Below, one piece after another: positions 53,333-62,253 of a stretch of DNA of 64,000 nt. Numbering within the stretch: position 1 is the first letter of the stretch; the number at the start of each line of letters is the position of its first letter. The notes under the pieces were generated by a model that saw nothing but the letters and a program-made list of their open reading frames with translations, did not search any database and was not told the DNA's origin. The position numbers were made by a program, and so were the translations under genes. The stretch is taken from contig NZ_CAKZHY010000054.1 in NCBI RefSeq assembly GCF_936928535.1, positions 35,779 to 99,778 on the forward strand. Reading direction: 5' to 3'. Source of the DNA: an uncultured Bradyrhizobium sp. GTDB taxonomy: Bacteria > Pseudomonadota > Alphaproteobacteria > Rhizobiales > Xanthobacteraceae.

Positions 53333-54357
53333 CAGACGGTCTCCGTTACCTTGCGCAGATTGCGCGGGCGGTCGGGATCGCGCCCAAGCCGGAGCGCGAG
53401 CGCCTCGGCGAGCCGGTAGAAGCGGAGGATCATGACGACGGGCTCCAACAGGGGCGCCTCGACTCGCGCCGTCGCGAGACGATCCGCCGCATCGTCGCCG
53501 CCTGCTTCGATTGCGATCACCGTTGCGCCGGCGTCGGCCAGCGCCGTGAGCGTCGGCAGCATGCCCTCGCGCGCCGGGTCGGAGGGCAGGAAGGCGATGA
53601 CGGGAAAGCCCGGGACGACAAGCTCGGCAGGGCCGTGCAGCACCTCTGCCGCGGAATAGGCTTCGGCATGAATCGCGCAGGTTTCCTTGAGCTTGAGTGC
53701 AGCTTCCGCGGCGATCGCCAGCGTCGCCCCGCGGCCGAGCACGAAAGCGCTACGGGCATTGACCAGTCTCTCCAGCATCGTCGCAGGCGGCGGCGCGGTC
53801 TGGGCGCGCAGGACGTCCGGGAGGCTGGCGAGGGCGTCTGCGAGCTGCCGATCCTCGCGCCAGGCCGCGACGAGGCTTGCGCCTGCGACGAGGCCGGCCA
53901 CCATCGATTTAGTCGCGGCGACGGAACGTTCGGTGCCGGCGCAGAGCGGCAGCAGGATTTCGGCTTCCTGCGCCAGTGGCGAGGTTACGTCGTTGACCAA
54001 TGCGAGGGCGAGCGCACCGCCGTTTCGTGCGGCACGCTGCATTTCCACGATGTCCGGGCTGCGCCCCGATTGCGAGATCGCGACGGAAACGCTGCCTGCG
54101 AGCCGCATCGGCGTCCGATAAAGCGTCGCAATCGAGGGGCCGATCGAGGCGCAAGGCACTCCCGAAAGAATCTCGACGAGATACTTCAGATAGAGCGCGC
54201 AGCAATCCGACGAGCCTCGGCCGATCGTCGCGACGAGCGGCGGATCGAGGGCACGCAGGCGCGCTCCGAGTTCGACAAGCCGATCAGCATTCCGACCAAG
54301 CTGGCGCGCAGCCGCTTCGCCTGCCTCGCCGATCTCCTGAAACATCTGTGTCGTCAT
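53332..54357 (-). CDS. SIS-domain glucosamine-6-phosphate deaminase (NagB-II/AgaS type)
   Basis: 341-residue double-SIS protein without the glutaminase domain of GlmS. Visible sugar-phosphate motifs: GRGSSDCCALYLKYLVE, ISQSGRSPDIV, and HAEAYSAAEVLHGP with the catalytic Glu region. Proteins of this kind between NagA and NagK act as glucosamine-6-phosphate deaminase, giving fructose-6-phosphate and ammonia. ATGA overlap with the GntR gene upstream. Confidence 0.88.
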   Translation of the reverse strand: MTTQMFQEIGEAGEAAARQLGRNADRLVELGARLRALDPPLVATIGRGSSDCCALYLKYLVEILSGVPCASIGPSIATLYRTPMRLAGSVSVAISQSGRSPDIVEMQRAARNGGALALALVNDVTSPLAQEAEILLPLCAGTERSVAATKSMVAGLVAGASLVAAWREDRQLADALASLPDVLRAQTAPPPATMLERLVNARSAFVLGRGATLAIAAEAALKLKETCAIHAEAYSAAEVLHGPAELVVPGFPVIAFLPSDPAREGMLPTLTALADAGATVIAIEAGGDDAADRLATARVEAPLLEPVVMILRFYRLAEALALRLGRDPDRPRNLRKVTETV

Positions 54358-55109
54358 CGGTGCGGCTTTCGGGCCGGGGGCGACAGCGTGAGCTCGGAGA
54401 CGAAATCATAGGCGTCGGCGCGGTACCAGGATTTCGTGAACTCGACGCAGGCTCCGTCGGCGAGGTAGGCGATGCGCTGGATGTAGAGCGCCGGGCTATC
54501 AGGCGCGACGCCAAGCAGCTCGGCATCGACATGATCGAGAAGGGTCGCACGCAAACGCTGCAGGCCCCGGGTCGGCCTGAAGCCCCTTGCGGAGAGCGCC
54601 TCGTAGAGCGAGTCGCCGACCGAATCCTGCTCGGGAAGAAAGCGTATCGGCACGGCAGCGCGTTCGATTGCCATGGGCGAACCATCGGCCAGGCGAAGGC
54701 GTCCGAGCCGGAACACGCGGTCGTTCGGTCGTACGCCAAGCATCATCGCCTCTTCGGGCGTCGGCAGGAATACGCCGCGTTCGAGCTCGCGCGAGCTCGC
54801 CTCCAATCCGCGCAGCCGCATGTCCTCGGTGAAACTCGTCAGGCGCGAGGAGGGCTGCTCGACGCGCGGCGTCGCGCGATGGATGAAGGTGCCTGCGCCG
54901 TGGCGGTGAAACAGCACGCCCTCGGCGATCAGGTCAGCGATCGCCTTTCGCAGCGTGGTGCGCGACACTTCGAGTAGCTCGCACAACACGCGCTCGGCCG
55001 GAAGCAGCTGCGTTTCCGCGAAGCGTCCGGTTTCGATTTCGCGCCTGAGCGCATCGACCACGGCACGATAGAGCTTTTGGCCCGGCGCCGTTTCGACCGT
55101 CATGGTCAT
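54354..55109 (-). CDS. GntR/HutC family regulator of amino-sugar genes
   Basis: 251-residue regulator with N-terminal winged helix (LLPAERVLCELLEVSRTTLRKAIADL) and a UTRA effector domain (IERAAVPIRFLP, YIQRIAYLADG). UTRA members such as NagR/DasR sense amino-sugar phosphates. It is second in the leftward operon, overlapping the kinase stop by four bases. Likely sites lie in the divergent promoter at 55979-56071. Confidence 0.92.
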   Translation of the reverse strand: MTMTVETAPGQKLYRAVVDALRREIETGRFAETQLLPAERVLCELLEVSRTTLRKAIADLIAEGVLFHRHGAGTFIHRATPRVEQPSSRLTSFTEDMRLRGLEASSRELERGVFLPTPEEAMMLGVRPNDRVFRLGRLRLADGSPMAIERAAVPIRFLPEQDSVGDSLYEALSARGFRPTRGLQRLRATLLDHVDAELLGVAPDSPALYIQRIAYLADGACVEFTKSWYRADAYDFVSELTLSPPARKPHR

Positions 55110-55978
55110 GCCGCGTCCTCCGCGAGCGTTCCGCCGGCGAGAAGGATCGCGCCGTCGACAGCGTCGCGCCGCGGTTGGGCGAGGCGCTTGGCCACGTCGG
55201 GCGGCAAGAATGGGCGCAAAGGCTCGCCGAAGCCGCCCGCCAGCGCGATGCGCTCGGCGCCGAGCGCGTTCAGCGCGTTCGCGAGCGCCGCTATCGCACA
55301 GGCTGCTTCCCCGACGATTTCGCGCGCGCGCATATCTCCGGACCTTGCGACGTCGAGGATCTGGGGCGCGAAGGAGCCATAGTCTCTGGGTCTGGCCTCC
55401 GCTGCCCAGCGGCTCATCCGCAACGGATCGTCATCGAAATGTCGACCGAGCGCCTGGGCTAACCCGCTCATCGGTTCGAGGCCGTCGATCGCACGCAGCG
55501 TCGCGCGCAGTGCCGATTCGCCAACGCGTGCGGCGGATCCGTCGTCGCCCAGCCAGAAGCCGCGTCCGCCAATGATGGTCGTTCGCCCTCCGACGCGAGC
55601 GATTCCCGCCGAGCCCGTGCCCGCGATGATCAGGCCGCCGTCGCCGACGCCGTTGGCTCCCACGCAGGCAGCCACCGCATCATTGACGGCGACGATTTGC
55701 GCGAAGCCGGGCAGGGCGGCAGAGACACGCTCCGCTTCATTGTCGTCCGAAAGACCGGCAAGGCTGAGGCCGAGGGCGATCTCCTGCCGTGGCGCGCCGG
55801 CAGTGATTGCGGATTCGATGGTTTCGCGCACGACCCGCATCGCTTCGTCGAAATCGAGATAGATGTTCGAAGCCGGCCCCAGGGCGCGCCCGAGCTCGCG
55901 GCCGGACGCATCCCGCAGTCTCGCGCGGCAACGGGTGGCGCCGCCGTCTACTCCCAGAAAGAACCTGGCTGTCGCCAA
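55106..55978 (-). CDS. BadF/BadG/BcrA/BcrD-type amino-sugar kinase
   Basis: 290-residue ASKHA-fold kinase: FFLGVDGGATRCRARL phosphate-1 motif, GLSLAGLSD, IIAGTGSAGIARV adenosine/phosphate motif and LAGGFGEPLRP. The family includes GlcNAc kinase and the MurK kinase that phosphorylates both MurNAc and GlcNAc. The start is a TTG at 55978 with a perfect AGGAGG five bases upstream. It leads the leftward operon, divergent from murQ, so a dual MurNAc/GlcNAc kinase role is plausible. Confidence 0.88.
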   Translation of the reverse strand: MATARFFLGVDGGATRCRARLRDASGRELGRALGPASNIYLDFDEAMRVVRETIESAITAGAPRQEIALGLSLAGLSDDNEAERVSAALPGFAQIVAVNDAVAACVGANGVGDGGLIIAGTGSAGIARVGGRTTIIGGRGFWLGDDGSAARVGESALRATLRAIDGLEPMSGLAQALGRHFDDDPLRMSRWAAEARPRDYGSFAPQILDVARSGDMRAREIVGEAACAIAALANALNALGAERIALAGGFGEPLRPFLPPDVAKRLAQPRRDAVDGAILLAGGTLAEDAA

Positions 55979-56007
55979 GGGGCCTCCTAAAAAAATTCTT
56001 AACGCCT

Positions 56008-56058
56008 CTAGACAAGTGGTATGTCACGTGGCTAAAACAAATACAAGAGGTATCTACC
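56008..56058. promoter_or_regulatory. Candidate GntR operator region
   Basis: The divergent gap contains a TCTAGA core at 56008-56013 in the context ACTTGTCTAGAGGC (minus strand), half-matching the DasR/NagR consensus that centres on GTCTAGAC. A near-palindrome GGTA-TC-TACC lies at 56049-56058. Either could be the site for the local GntR protein controlling both operons. Both matches are weak. Confidence 0.35.
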
Positions 56059-56071
56059 ATTGGTATTCACG

Positions 56072-57013
56072 ATGTCGGTACTGCCGAGCTTGAACACGGG
56101 AGAGAGGTGCAGCGACACCGTCGGCATCGTGACAACCGATGAGGCGATGTTTGCGGACGCGATGCTCGTCTCCTATCGACGCGCCATTGCATCGGTCGCA
56201 GCTGTCTCGACTGATATCCGTACGGCTGCACTTCGGCTCGCCACCATTTGGCGATCCGGCGGACGTCTGGTCTATGTCGGTGCGGGGTCTTCGGGTCTTG
56301 CGGCCGCCGAAGATGCTGCCGAGCTTCCCGGTACGTTCGGCCTTGACCAGGGCCGCATCGCGATTGTCTTGCCCGGCGGAGCCGTCGAGCCATTTCGCAT
56401 TGATAGCGCGGCGGAGGACGATGCTGCAGCCGGTGAGCGTTCAATAGCCGGGCTTGGTGATCTTTCCGGCGACGCCATGATCGCTGTATCGGCGAGCGGC
56501 TCGACGCCGTTCACAGTCGCCGCAGTTGCAGAGGCGCGTCGTCGCGGCGCCTTCGTGATCGGCATCGCGCACCGTCCGGCCTCGCCGTTGCTCATTGGCG
56601 CCGACGCCTCGATCCTGCTCGAAAGCGGGGAGGAGGCCCTGCGCGGCTCGACGCGGCTCGCCGCCGGAGCCGCGCAAAAGGCCGCGCTGGGCATGCTCTC
56701 ATCATTGATGGGCCTCGAACTCGGCCACATCCACCAAGGGCTGATGGTCAATCTGAAGGCGGATAACGCGAAGTTGCGCGAGCGGGCGCAAGGGATCGTG
56801 GCAACGATTGCTGGTGTCAGCGATGCCAAGGCGGCATCGGCGTTGCGTGAGGCTGGCGGCGATGTGAAGCCAGCGGTGCTGATTGCCTGCGGTGTCTCCA
56901 GCATGAAGGACGCCGTCAACTGGCTCGCAGCTGCGCAAGGTCGCATCGACGAAGCGCTGCGCCGCGCGAGGATCAACGGAATCAAGGGCGAAGGCCCGAA
57001 CAAGGGAGCGTAG
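56072..57013 (+). CDS. murQ: N-acetylmuramic acid 6-phosphate etherase-like SIS protein
   Basis: 313-residue SIS-domain protein. VGAGSSGLAAAEDAAELPGTFG (motif GAGSSG) and ISVSASGSTPF-like AVSASGSTPFTVAA are the phosphosugar sites, and LGHIHQGLMVNLKADNAKLRERA near residue 225 is a MurQ-type segment. MurQ cleaves the lactyl ether of MurNAc-6-phosphate to GlcNAc-6-phosphate plus lactate. ATG 56072 is chosen; TTG 56060 is possible. One base separates it from the binding protein gene, so uptake and cleavage are coupled. Confidence 0.87.
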   Translation: MSVLPSLNTGERCSDTVGIVTTDEAMFADAMLVSYRRAIASVAAVSTDIRTAALRLATIWRSGGRLVYVGAGSSGLAAAEDAAELPGTFGLDQGRIAIVLPGGAVEPFRIDSAAEDDAAAGERSIAGLGDLSGDAMIAVSASGSTPFTVAAVAEARRRGAFVIGIAHRPASPLLIGADASILLESGEEALRGSTRLAAGAAQKAALGMLSSLMGLELGHIHQGLMVNLKADNAKLRERAQGIVATIAGVSDAKAASALREAGGDVKPAVLIACGVSSMKDAVNWLAAAQGRIDEALRRARINGIKGEGPNKGA

Positions 57014-57014
57014 C

Positions 57015-58277
57015 ATGAGACGGACAATCAAGGCCGCATTGGGAGCTGAGGCTGCCGCGTTGGCGTTGCTCGCGGGGCTGGCGTCGGCCCAGGCAGGCTC
57101 ATTGAAGATCGAGAGCTGGCGCAACGACGACGCCGACATCTGGAACTCCAAGATCATTCCCGCTTTCAACAAGCACTATCCCGACATCAAGATCGAATTC
57201 GCGCCCTCGGCGCCCAAGGAATACAACGCCGCCCTCAACGCGCGGCTCGATGGCGGGACCGCCGGCGACCTCATCACCTGCCGTCCGTTCGACGCCTCGC
57301 TCGCGCTCTATCAGAAGCATCAGCTCGACGCGGTCGACGGCATCAAGGGCATGGAGAATTTCTCCGATGTCGCGAAGGCCGCGTGGCAAACCGACGACGG
57401 CAAGACCACCTTCTGTGTTCCGATCGCCTCCGTCATCGCAGGATTCATCTACAACAAGGAAGCGTTCGCCAAACTCGGCGTGACCGAGCCGAAGACGCTG
57501 GACGAATTCCACGCTGTGCTCGAGAAATTCAAGAAGGACGGAACCTATGTCCCGCTGGTGATGGGTACGGCCGACCAGTGGGAAGCCGCAACCATGGGCT
57601 TCCAGAACGTCGGGCCGGACTATTGGAAGGGCGAAGTCGGCCGGGCCAATTTGATCTCCGGCAAGGAGAAGCTCACTGATCCGCAATACGTTGCGGCCTT
57701 CAAGGAGATCGCAGCCTGGGCACCGTATCTCGGATCGGGCTTCCAGGCACAGACCTACGCCGACAGTCAGAACCTGTTCTCGCTCGGCAAGGGCGCGATC
57801 TATGCGGCCGGCTCGTGGGATATCTCGACGTTCCGCGGCCAGGCCAAATTCGCCATGGGTGCATTCCCGCCGCCGCAGCCGGCCGGCACGACGGATTGCT
57901 ATATCTCCGATCACACCGACATCGCGATGGGCATCAATGCAGCCTCGAAGAACAAGGAGGATGCCAAGAAATTCCTGGAATGGCTGACGACGCCGGAATT
58001 CGCAACGATCTATGCCAACGCGCTTCCCGGCTTCTTCCCGCTGGGCAAGACGCCGGTGAAGGTCGAAGACGACGTTGCTGCGACGATGGTCGGATGGCGA
58101 CAGAGCTGCAAGTCGACGATCCGCAATTCGTATCAGATCTTGTCACGCGGTACGCCGAATCTCGAAAACGAGCTCTGGAACGTGTCTGCGCAGGTGGTCA
58201 ACGGCAAGCTGACGCCGGAAGCCGCCGGCAAGCAGCTCCAGGACGGTCTCGACAAGTGGTACAAGCCTGCCAAGTGA
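57015..58277 (+). CDS. Sugar ABC transporter substrate-binding protein
   Basis: 420-residue CUT1-type extracellular binding protein with signal peptide (ALLAGLASAQA). Signature NKEAFAKLGVTEPKTLDEF and the C-terminal LEWLTTPEFATIYAN are typical of the family-1 solute-binding fold. It directly follows murQ and leads permease and ATPase genes. Probable ligand: N-acetylmuramate, GlcNAc or a small muropeptide-derived sugar (inference from neighbours). Confidence 0.92.
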   Translation: MRRTIKAALGAEAAALALLAGLASAQAGSLKIESWRNDDADIWNSKIIPAFNKHYPDIKIEFAPSAPKEYNAALNARLDGGTAGDLITCRPFDASLALYQKHQLDAVDGIKGMENFSDVAKAAWQTDDGKTTFCVPIASVIAGFIYNKEAFAKLGVTEPKTLDEFHAVLEKFKKDGTYVPLVMGTADQWEAATMGFQNVGPDYWKGEVGRANLISGKEKLTDPQYVAAFKEIAAWAPYLGSGFQAQTYADSQNLFSLGKGAIYAAGSWDISTFRGQAKFAMGAFPPPQPAGTTDCYISDHTDIAMGINAASKNKEDAKKFLEWLTTPEFATIYANALPGFFPLGKTPVKVEDDVAATMVGWRQSCKSTIRNSYQILSRGTPNLENELWNVSAQVVNGKLTPEAAGKQLQDGLDKWYKPAK

Positions 58278-58286
58278 TATCTGTCT

Positions 58287-58314
58287 CCCTCTCTCCGCTT
58301 TCGCGGGGAGAGGG
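58287..58314 (+). repeat. Stem-loop between binding protein and permease genes
   Basis: CCCTCTCTCCGC, a TTTC-containing loop and GCGGGGAGAGGG form a 12-pair stem with one wobble, followed by only a short T run (ACTTTTCC). Hairpins of this type after ABC binding-protein genes usually protect the upstream mRNA or partly terminate transcription so that the binding protein is made in excess. Confidence 0.6.
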
Positions 58315-58414
58315 ACTTTTCCTGGTCCACAGTTGCTGCACGCTCCGCCAAGAGATGGCATGAGCCGCAAGCGGACAGCGACGATAACGCACGGTAGGTT
58401 TGCTCTCTCCGGTC

Positions 58415-59365
58415 ATGCCTGAATCACTCTCGCCCGTCACCGCTCAGATGCCTCGCGCAAAGCTCGCGGGCCTTCTGCTGTTCTTTCTCGGGCCTGCGGT
58501 CGTGATCTACTCCCTGTTTTCGATCTACCCGCTCGTCGCGACGATGGCGCTCTCGACCTATACGAGCGATCCGTCCGGGGCCCGGTCTTTCGTAGGCCTC
58601 GCCAATTTCCAAACGCTGCTCGGCGATGCGCTCTGGTCGAAGCCGTTCTGGAATGCGCTCGGAAACAATCTGATCTTCTTCACCGTGCACATGTGCGTGC
58701 AGAATCCCGTCGGTATTGCACTCGCGGGATTGCTCAGCCTGCCGCGCGTGAGGCTCAAGGGTTTTTATCGGACCGTGATGTTTCTTCCGACGATGCTGTC
58801 CGTTGTCATCGTCGGCTTCTCCTGGAACCTGATTCTTTCGCCCCTCTGGGGCGTCGCCTCCGGCGCCCTAAAGGCCGTTGGGTTGGGCTCGCTGTTTGCT
58901 CCCTGGCTTGGCCTCGAATCGAGCGCGCTCGTCACGCTGTCCCTCATTTCGGTCTGGCAATTCGTCGGCATCCCGATGATGTTGATCTATGCCGCGTTGC
59001 TCAACATCCCCGAAGAGCTGATCGACGCGGCACGCGTCGACGGGCTGGGGCAGTTGCGCATCTTCTTCCACATCAAGCTGCCGCTCGTGCTGCCGACGAT
59101 CAGCCTGGTCTCGGTCCTGACCTTTGTCGCCAACTTCAACGCCTTCGATCTGATCTACTCGGTCAAGGGCGCGCTTGCGGGGCCGAATTTCGCCACCGAC
59201 ATCCTCGGTACGTTTTTCTACCGCACTTTCTTCGGCAATCAGCTGCAGCTCGGCAATCCGACAATGGGCGCCGCAGTCGCAACCGTGATGTTCTTCATCA
59301 TCCTTCTCGGTCTCTGCCTCTATCTCTTCCTCGTGCAGCGGCGCATTCGCCGTTACGCTTTCTGA
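58415..59365 (+). CDS. Sugar ABC transporter permease (UgpA/MalF type)
   Basis: 316-residue inner-membrane permease with six to seven hydrophobic segments and the EAA loop LIDAARVDGLGQLRIFFHIKLP near residue 205. ATG 58415 is chosen; TTG 58400 and ATG 58448 are alternatives. The ribosome site is weak. It is separated from the binding protein gene by a 137-base gap containing the stem-loop. Confidence 0.92.
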   Translation: MPESLSPVTAQMPRAKLAGLLLFFLGPAVVIYSLFSIYPLVATMALSTYTSDPSGARSFVGLANFQTLLGDALWSKPFWNALGNNLIFFTVHMCVQNPVGIALAGLLSLPRVRLKGFYRTVMFLPTMLSVVIVGFSWNLILSPLWGVASGALKAVGLGSLFAPWLGLESSALVTLSLISVWQFVGIPMMLIYAALLNIPEELIDAARVDGLGQLRIFFHIKLPLVLPTISLVSVLTFVANFNAFDLIYSVKGALAGPNFATDILGTFFYRTFFGNQLQLGNPTMGAAVATVMFFIILLGLCLYLFLVQRRIRRYAF

Positions 59366-59375
59366 GGGGGGAGGC

Positions 59376-60209
59376 ATGACGACGGAGCAGCGCGCAAGGA
59401 GCATCAGCGTCCATCTCGTCCTGATCGCCTACAGCCTTCTGGCGGTAGGTCCGATCCTGCTCGTCGTGATGAATTCGTTCAAGGTGCGCAGCGCCATCTT
59501 CGGCAGCCCGCTGGCGCCGCCCGATACCTCAACCTTCAGCCTGATCGGCTATGAGAAGGTGTTCCGGTCGTCACATATCCTTTTATACTATTCCAATTCG
59601 CTGATCGTCACTCTCGTCAGCATGGCGCTGGTCCTGCTGTTCGGGGCGATGGCGGCCTGGGCGCTGACCGAGTATCGCTTCCGCGGTTCGACGGTCTTGG
59701 CGCTGTTCCTGTCGATTGGCATCATGGTGCCGATCCGGCTCGGCTCGGTCGCAATCCTGAACATGATGCGGTCCGCGGGCCTCAACGATACGCTGACGGC
59801 CCTGGTCCTGGTCTATGTCGCGCAGGGCCTGCCGATGTCGATCTTCATCTTGAGCGAGTTCATCCAGCAGATCCCCAAGGATTTGCGCGATGCCGCGCGC
59901 TGCGACGGCGTGCCGGAAATCCGCATCTTCTTCGAGGTGGTCGCCCCGCTGCTGCGCCCGGCGATTGCGACGGTCGCCGTCTTCACCATCGTGCCGATCT
60001 GGAACGACCTCTGGTTCCCATTGATCCTGACCTCGAGCGATTCGACCCATACCGTGACGCTCGGCGTGCAGCAGTTTCTCGGCCAGTACATTACCGACTG
60101 GAATTCCGTGCTCGCCGCACTGTCGATGGCGATCCTGCCGGTCGTCGTGATCTACGTCATCCTCTCGCGCCAGCTCATCGCAGGCCTCACCTCCGGCGCT
60201 GTCAAATAG
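59376..60209 (+). CDS. Sugar ABC transporter permease (UgpE/MalG type)
   Basis: 277-residue partner permease. The EAA-like loop is LRDAARCDGVPEIRIFFEVVAP near residue 170, and the C-terminal SRQLIAGLTSGAVK is characteristic of MalG-type subunits. A strong GGGGGGAGG ribosome site precedes the ATG, ten bases after the first permease. Its terminal segment mirrors the permease ending at 1550 (GLTAGAVKG), the same subfamily. Confidence 0.93.
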   Translation: MTTEQRARSISVHLVLIAYSLLAVGPILLVVMNSFKVRSAIFGSPLAPPDTSTFSLIGYEKVFRSSHILLYYSNSLIVTLVSMALVLLFGAMAAWALTEYRFRGSTVLALFLSIGIMVPIRLGSVAILNMMRSAGLNDTLTALVLVYVAQGLPMSIFILSEFIQQIPKDLRDAARCDGVPEIRIFFEVVAPLLRPAIATVAVFTIVPIWNDLWFPLILTSSDSTHTVTLGVQQFLGQYITDWNSVLAALSMAILPVVVIYVILSRQLIAGLTSGAVK

Positions 60210-60218
60210 GTTGTCAGA

Positions 60219-61307
60219 ATGGCCAATCTGCGCATCGAGCAACTCAACAAGCGCTATGGCGCGACCACGGTGCTCAACGACGTCAATCTGAGCATCGAGG
60301 ACGGCGAATTCGTCGTGCTCGTTGGTCCTTCAGGCTGCGGGAAGTCGACATTGCTGCGGATGATCGCAGGGCTCGATGGCGCGTCGGGTGGGGACATCCA
60401 TATCGCCGGCAAGCTCGTCAATACGCTCGCGCCTGCCGAGCGCGGTATCGCCATGGTGTTCCAGTCCTACGCACTCTATCCGCACATGAACGTGCGCAAG
60501 AACATGACGTTCGGATTGAAGTTCACCGGCGTGCCGCCGACCGAGCGCGAGCGGCGCGTCGCGGAAGCGGCTCGCATGCTGCGGCTCGAGGAGCTGCTCG
60601 AGCGCTATCCGCGCGATCTCTCCGGCGGCCAGCGTCAGCGTGTCGCGATCGGTCGCGCGATCGTGCGCGAACCCGAAGTGTTCCTGTTCGACGAGCCGCT
60701 CTCCAATCTCGACGCAGCGCTGCGTGTCTCGACCCGCGTTGAGATCGCGAATCTGCACCGGTTGCTGAAATCGACGATCGTCTATGTCACACACGATCAG
60801 GTCGAGGCGATGACGCTTGCTGATCGCATCGTGGTGATGAACAAAGGCCGCATCGAGCAGGTCGGCAAACCACTCGACCTCTATTATGAGCCGGCCAACC
60901 TGTTCGTTGCCGGCTTCATCGGCTCGCCTGCGATGAACTTCTTCGAAGCCAAGGTCGAAAGCATCGAGGGTGGACGTGCGCGCGTGACCGGCGCCGCGTT
61001 TCGTGGCCTCGACGTAGCGGCGGCATCGCTGAGCGTCGGCGACACGCTGACCGTCGGTGTCCGTCCTGAGCATCTTGTCCGAGGCGAGGCCGGTGCCTTC
61101 GCCGCCGAAGGCATCGTCGAACTGGTCGAGCGGCTTGGCGAGGCGTCGTTCGCCTATCTGCGTCGCGTCGACGGCAGGATGTTCGTTGCGGAGGTCCGTG
61201 GCCGGCAGACACCGGCGCCGGGCGAGACGGTGACACTCGTTGCCGCGAGCCCCGATGTCCACATCTTCGACGCCTCCGGCCTGCGTGTTGCCACAGGAAC
61301 GCGTTGA
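60219..61307 (+). CDS. Sugar ABC transporter ATPase (UgpC/MsmK type)
   Basis: 362-residue ATPase: Walker [11 protein letters not shown]-loop [10 protein letters not shown], signature [13 protein letters not shown], Walker [15 protein letters not shown], switch [14 protein letters not shown]-terminal TOBE/OB domain (about 235-350, VGVRPEHL) is the regulatory region of MalK-like subunits. It completes the importer, nine bases after the second permease gene. Confidence 0.95.
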   Translation: MANLRIEQLNKRYGATTVLNDVNLSIEDGEFVVLVGPSGCGKSTLLRMIAGLDGASGGDIHIAGKLVNTLAPAERGIAMVFQSYALYPHMNVRKNMTFGLKFTGVPPTERERRVAEAARMLRLEELLERYPRDLSGGQRQRVAIGRAIVREPEVFLFDEPLSNLDAALRVSTRVEIANLHRLLKSTIVYVTHDQVEAMTLADRIVVMNKGRIEQVGKPLDLYYEPANLFVAGFIGSPAMNFFEAKVESIEGGRARVTGAAFRGLDVAAASLSVGDTLTVGVRPEHLVRGEAGAFAAEGIVELVERLGEASFAYLRRVDGRMFVAEVRGRQTPAPGETVTLVAASPDVHIFDASGLRVATGTR

Positions 61308-61361
61308 GGGAGGCGATGGGATGCCGACTGCAAGCAGCTGCAAGGGTGCGACGGCTCAGCC

Positions 61362-61940
61362 ATGACTGATGTCGTACGCTACCTGACCCATCCTCAGGTG
61401 ACTATCGATCCGGCAATTCCGGTGCCCCGTTGGGGCCTAAGTGAAATTGGCAGAGCGCGCACGGAAGCCGTGCCGGCCACGGGGCTGCTGTCGGGTACCA
61501 CGCAAATCATCTCTAGTGGAGAGCGGAAGGCGATCGAGACCGCTGAGATCATTGCGGCAAAGTTGGGGATCGACGTCGAGGTGCGCGAGGCGATGCACGA
61601 GAACGACCGGTCGGCCACAGGCTTCCTCGTCCCCGACGAGTTCGAGATAGTGGCCAATCAGTTCTTCGGGCAACCCCACATCAGCATTCGCGGCTGGGAA
61701 CGAGCGCTTGACGCCCAGCGGCGCATCGTCGGCGAGGTCGAGCATGTGCTGGCCCGCAACACGCCGGGCGACGTGCTTCTCGTGGGCCACGGTGGCGTTG
61801 GTACTCTCTTGTACTGCTACTGCTCCGGTTTGGCGATTGATCGCGTCCACGACCAACTCGCCGGCGGCGGTTGCTTCTTCGCGTTCACCTCGCACGAGCG
61901 CCGCGTGCTGCATGGCTGGCGTCGCCTCGAAGAGCTGTGA
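61362..61940 (+). CDS. Histidine phosphatase family protein
   Basis: 192-residue phosphoglycerate-mutase-like protein. The N-terminal catalytic motif, usually RHG, reads YLTHPQV with His10; downstream ISSGERKAIETAEI and VGHGGVGTLL supply the second Arg and His. A role as sugar-phosphate phosphatase is possible since it follows the importer by 54 bases, but this subfamily is uncharacterised and the atypical RHG motif makes activity uncertain. Confidence 0.8.
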   Translation: MTDVVRYLTHPQVTIDPAIPVPRWGLSEIGRARTEAVPATGLLSGTTQIISSGERKAIETAEIIAAKLGIDVEVREAMHENDRSATGFLVPDEFEIVANQFFGQPHISIRGWERALDAQRRIVGEVEHVLARNTPGDVLLVGHGGVGTLLYCYCSGLAIDRVHDQLAGGGCFFAFTSHERRVLHGWRRLEEL

Positions 61941-62253
61941 GTGGCGCGGCGCAAGATGGCCGAACCAGGCACGGGAAACAGTAGCAATCGAGCTGGCGCG
62001 CGGCGAAAGGCTGCACGCGCCGGGAACAGGTTAGATGTCAGCGCGTACCGATACGTTGATGTCGTGGGCAGAAACCGGAAAAATGAGCACCACGTCCATC
62101 GTTCCCTGTTGCGTCCGGTTGTCACCCGGCGGTGCCGAGGATAACGCCGTTAGGCGGTTTTGGTTCGATTGATGGGCCCTAAGACCTTGTGTCGGTCGGC
62201 GGGCAAAACACCCATCCATGCGCCTCGCCGAGGAACCGCACGTGGCCGTTTGG
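61941..62253. other. Intergenic interval, no gene seen
   Basis: 313 bases between the convergent phosphatase and FGGY-kinase genes. Short frames exist on both strands but none has protein-like composition or a ribosome site. No clear terminator hairpin with a T run was found. Confidence 0.5.
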
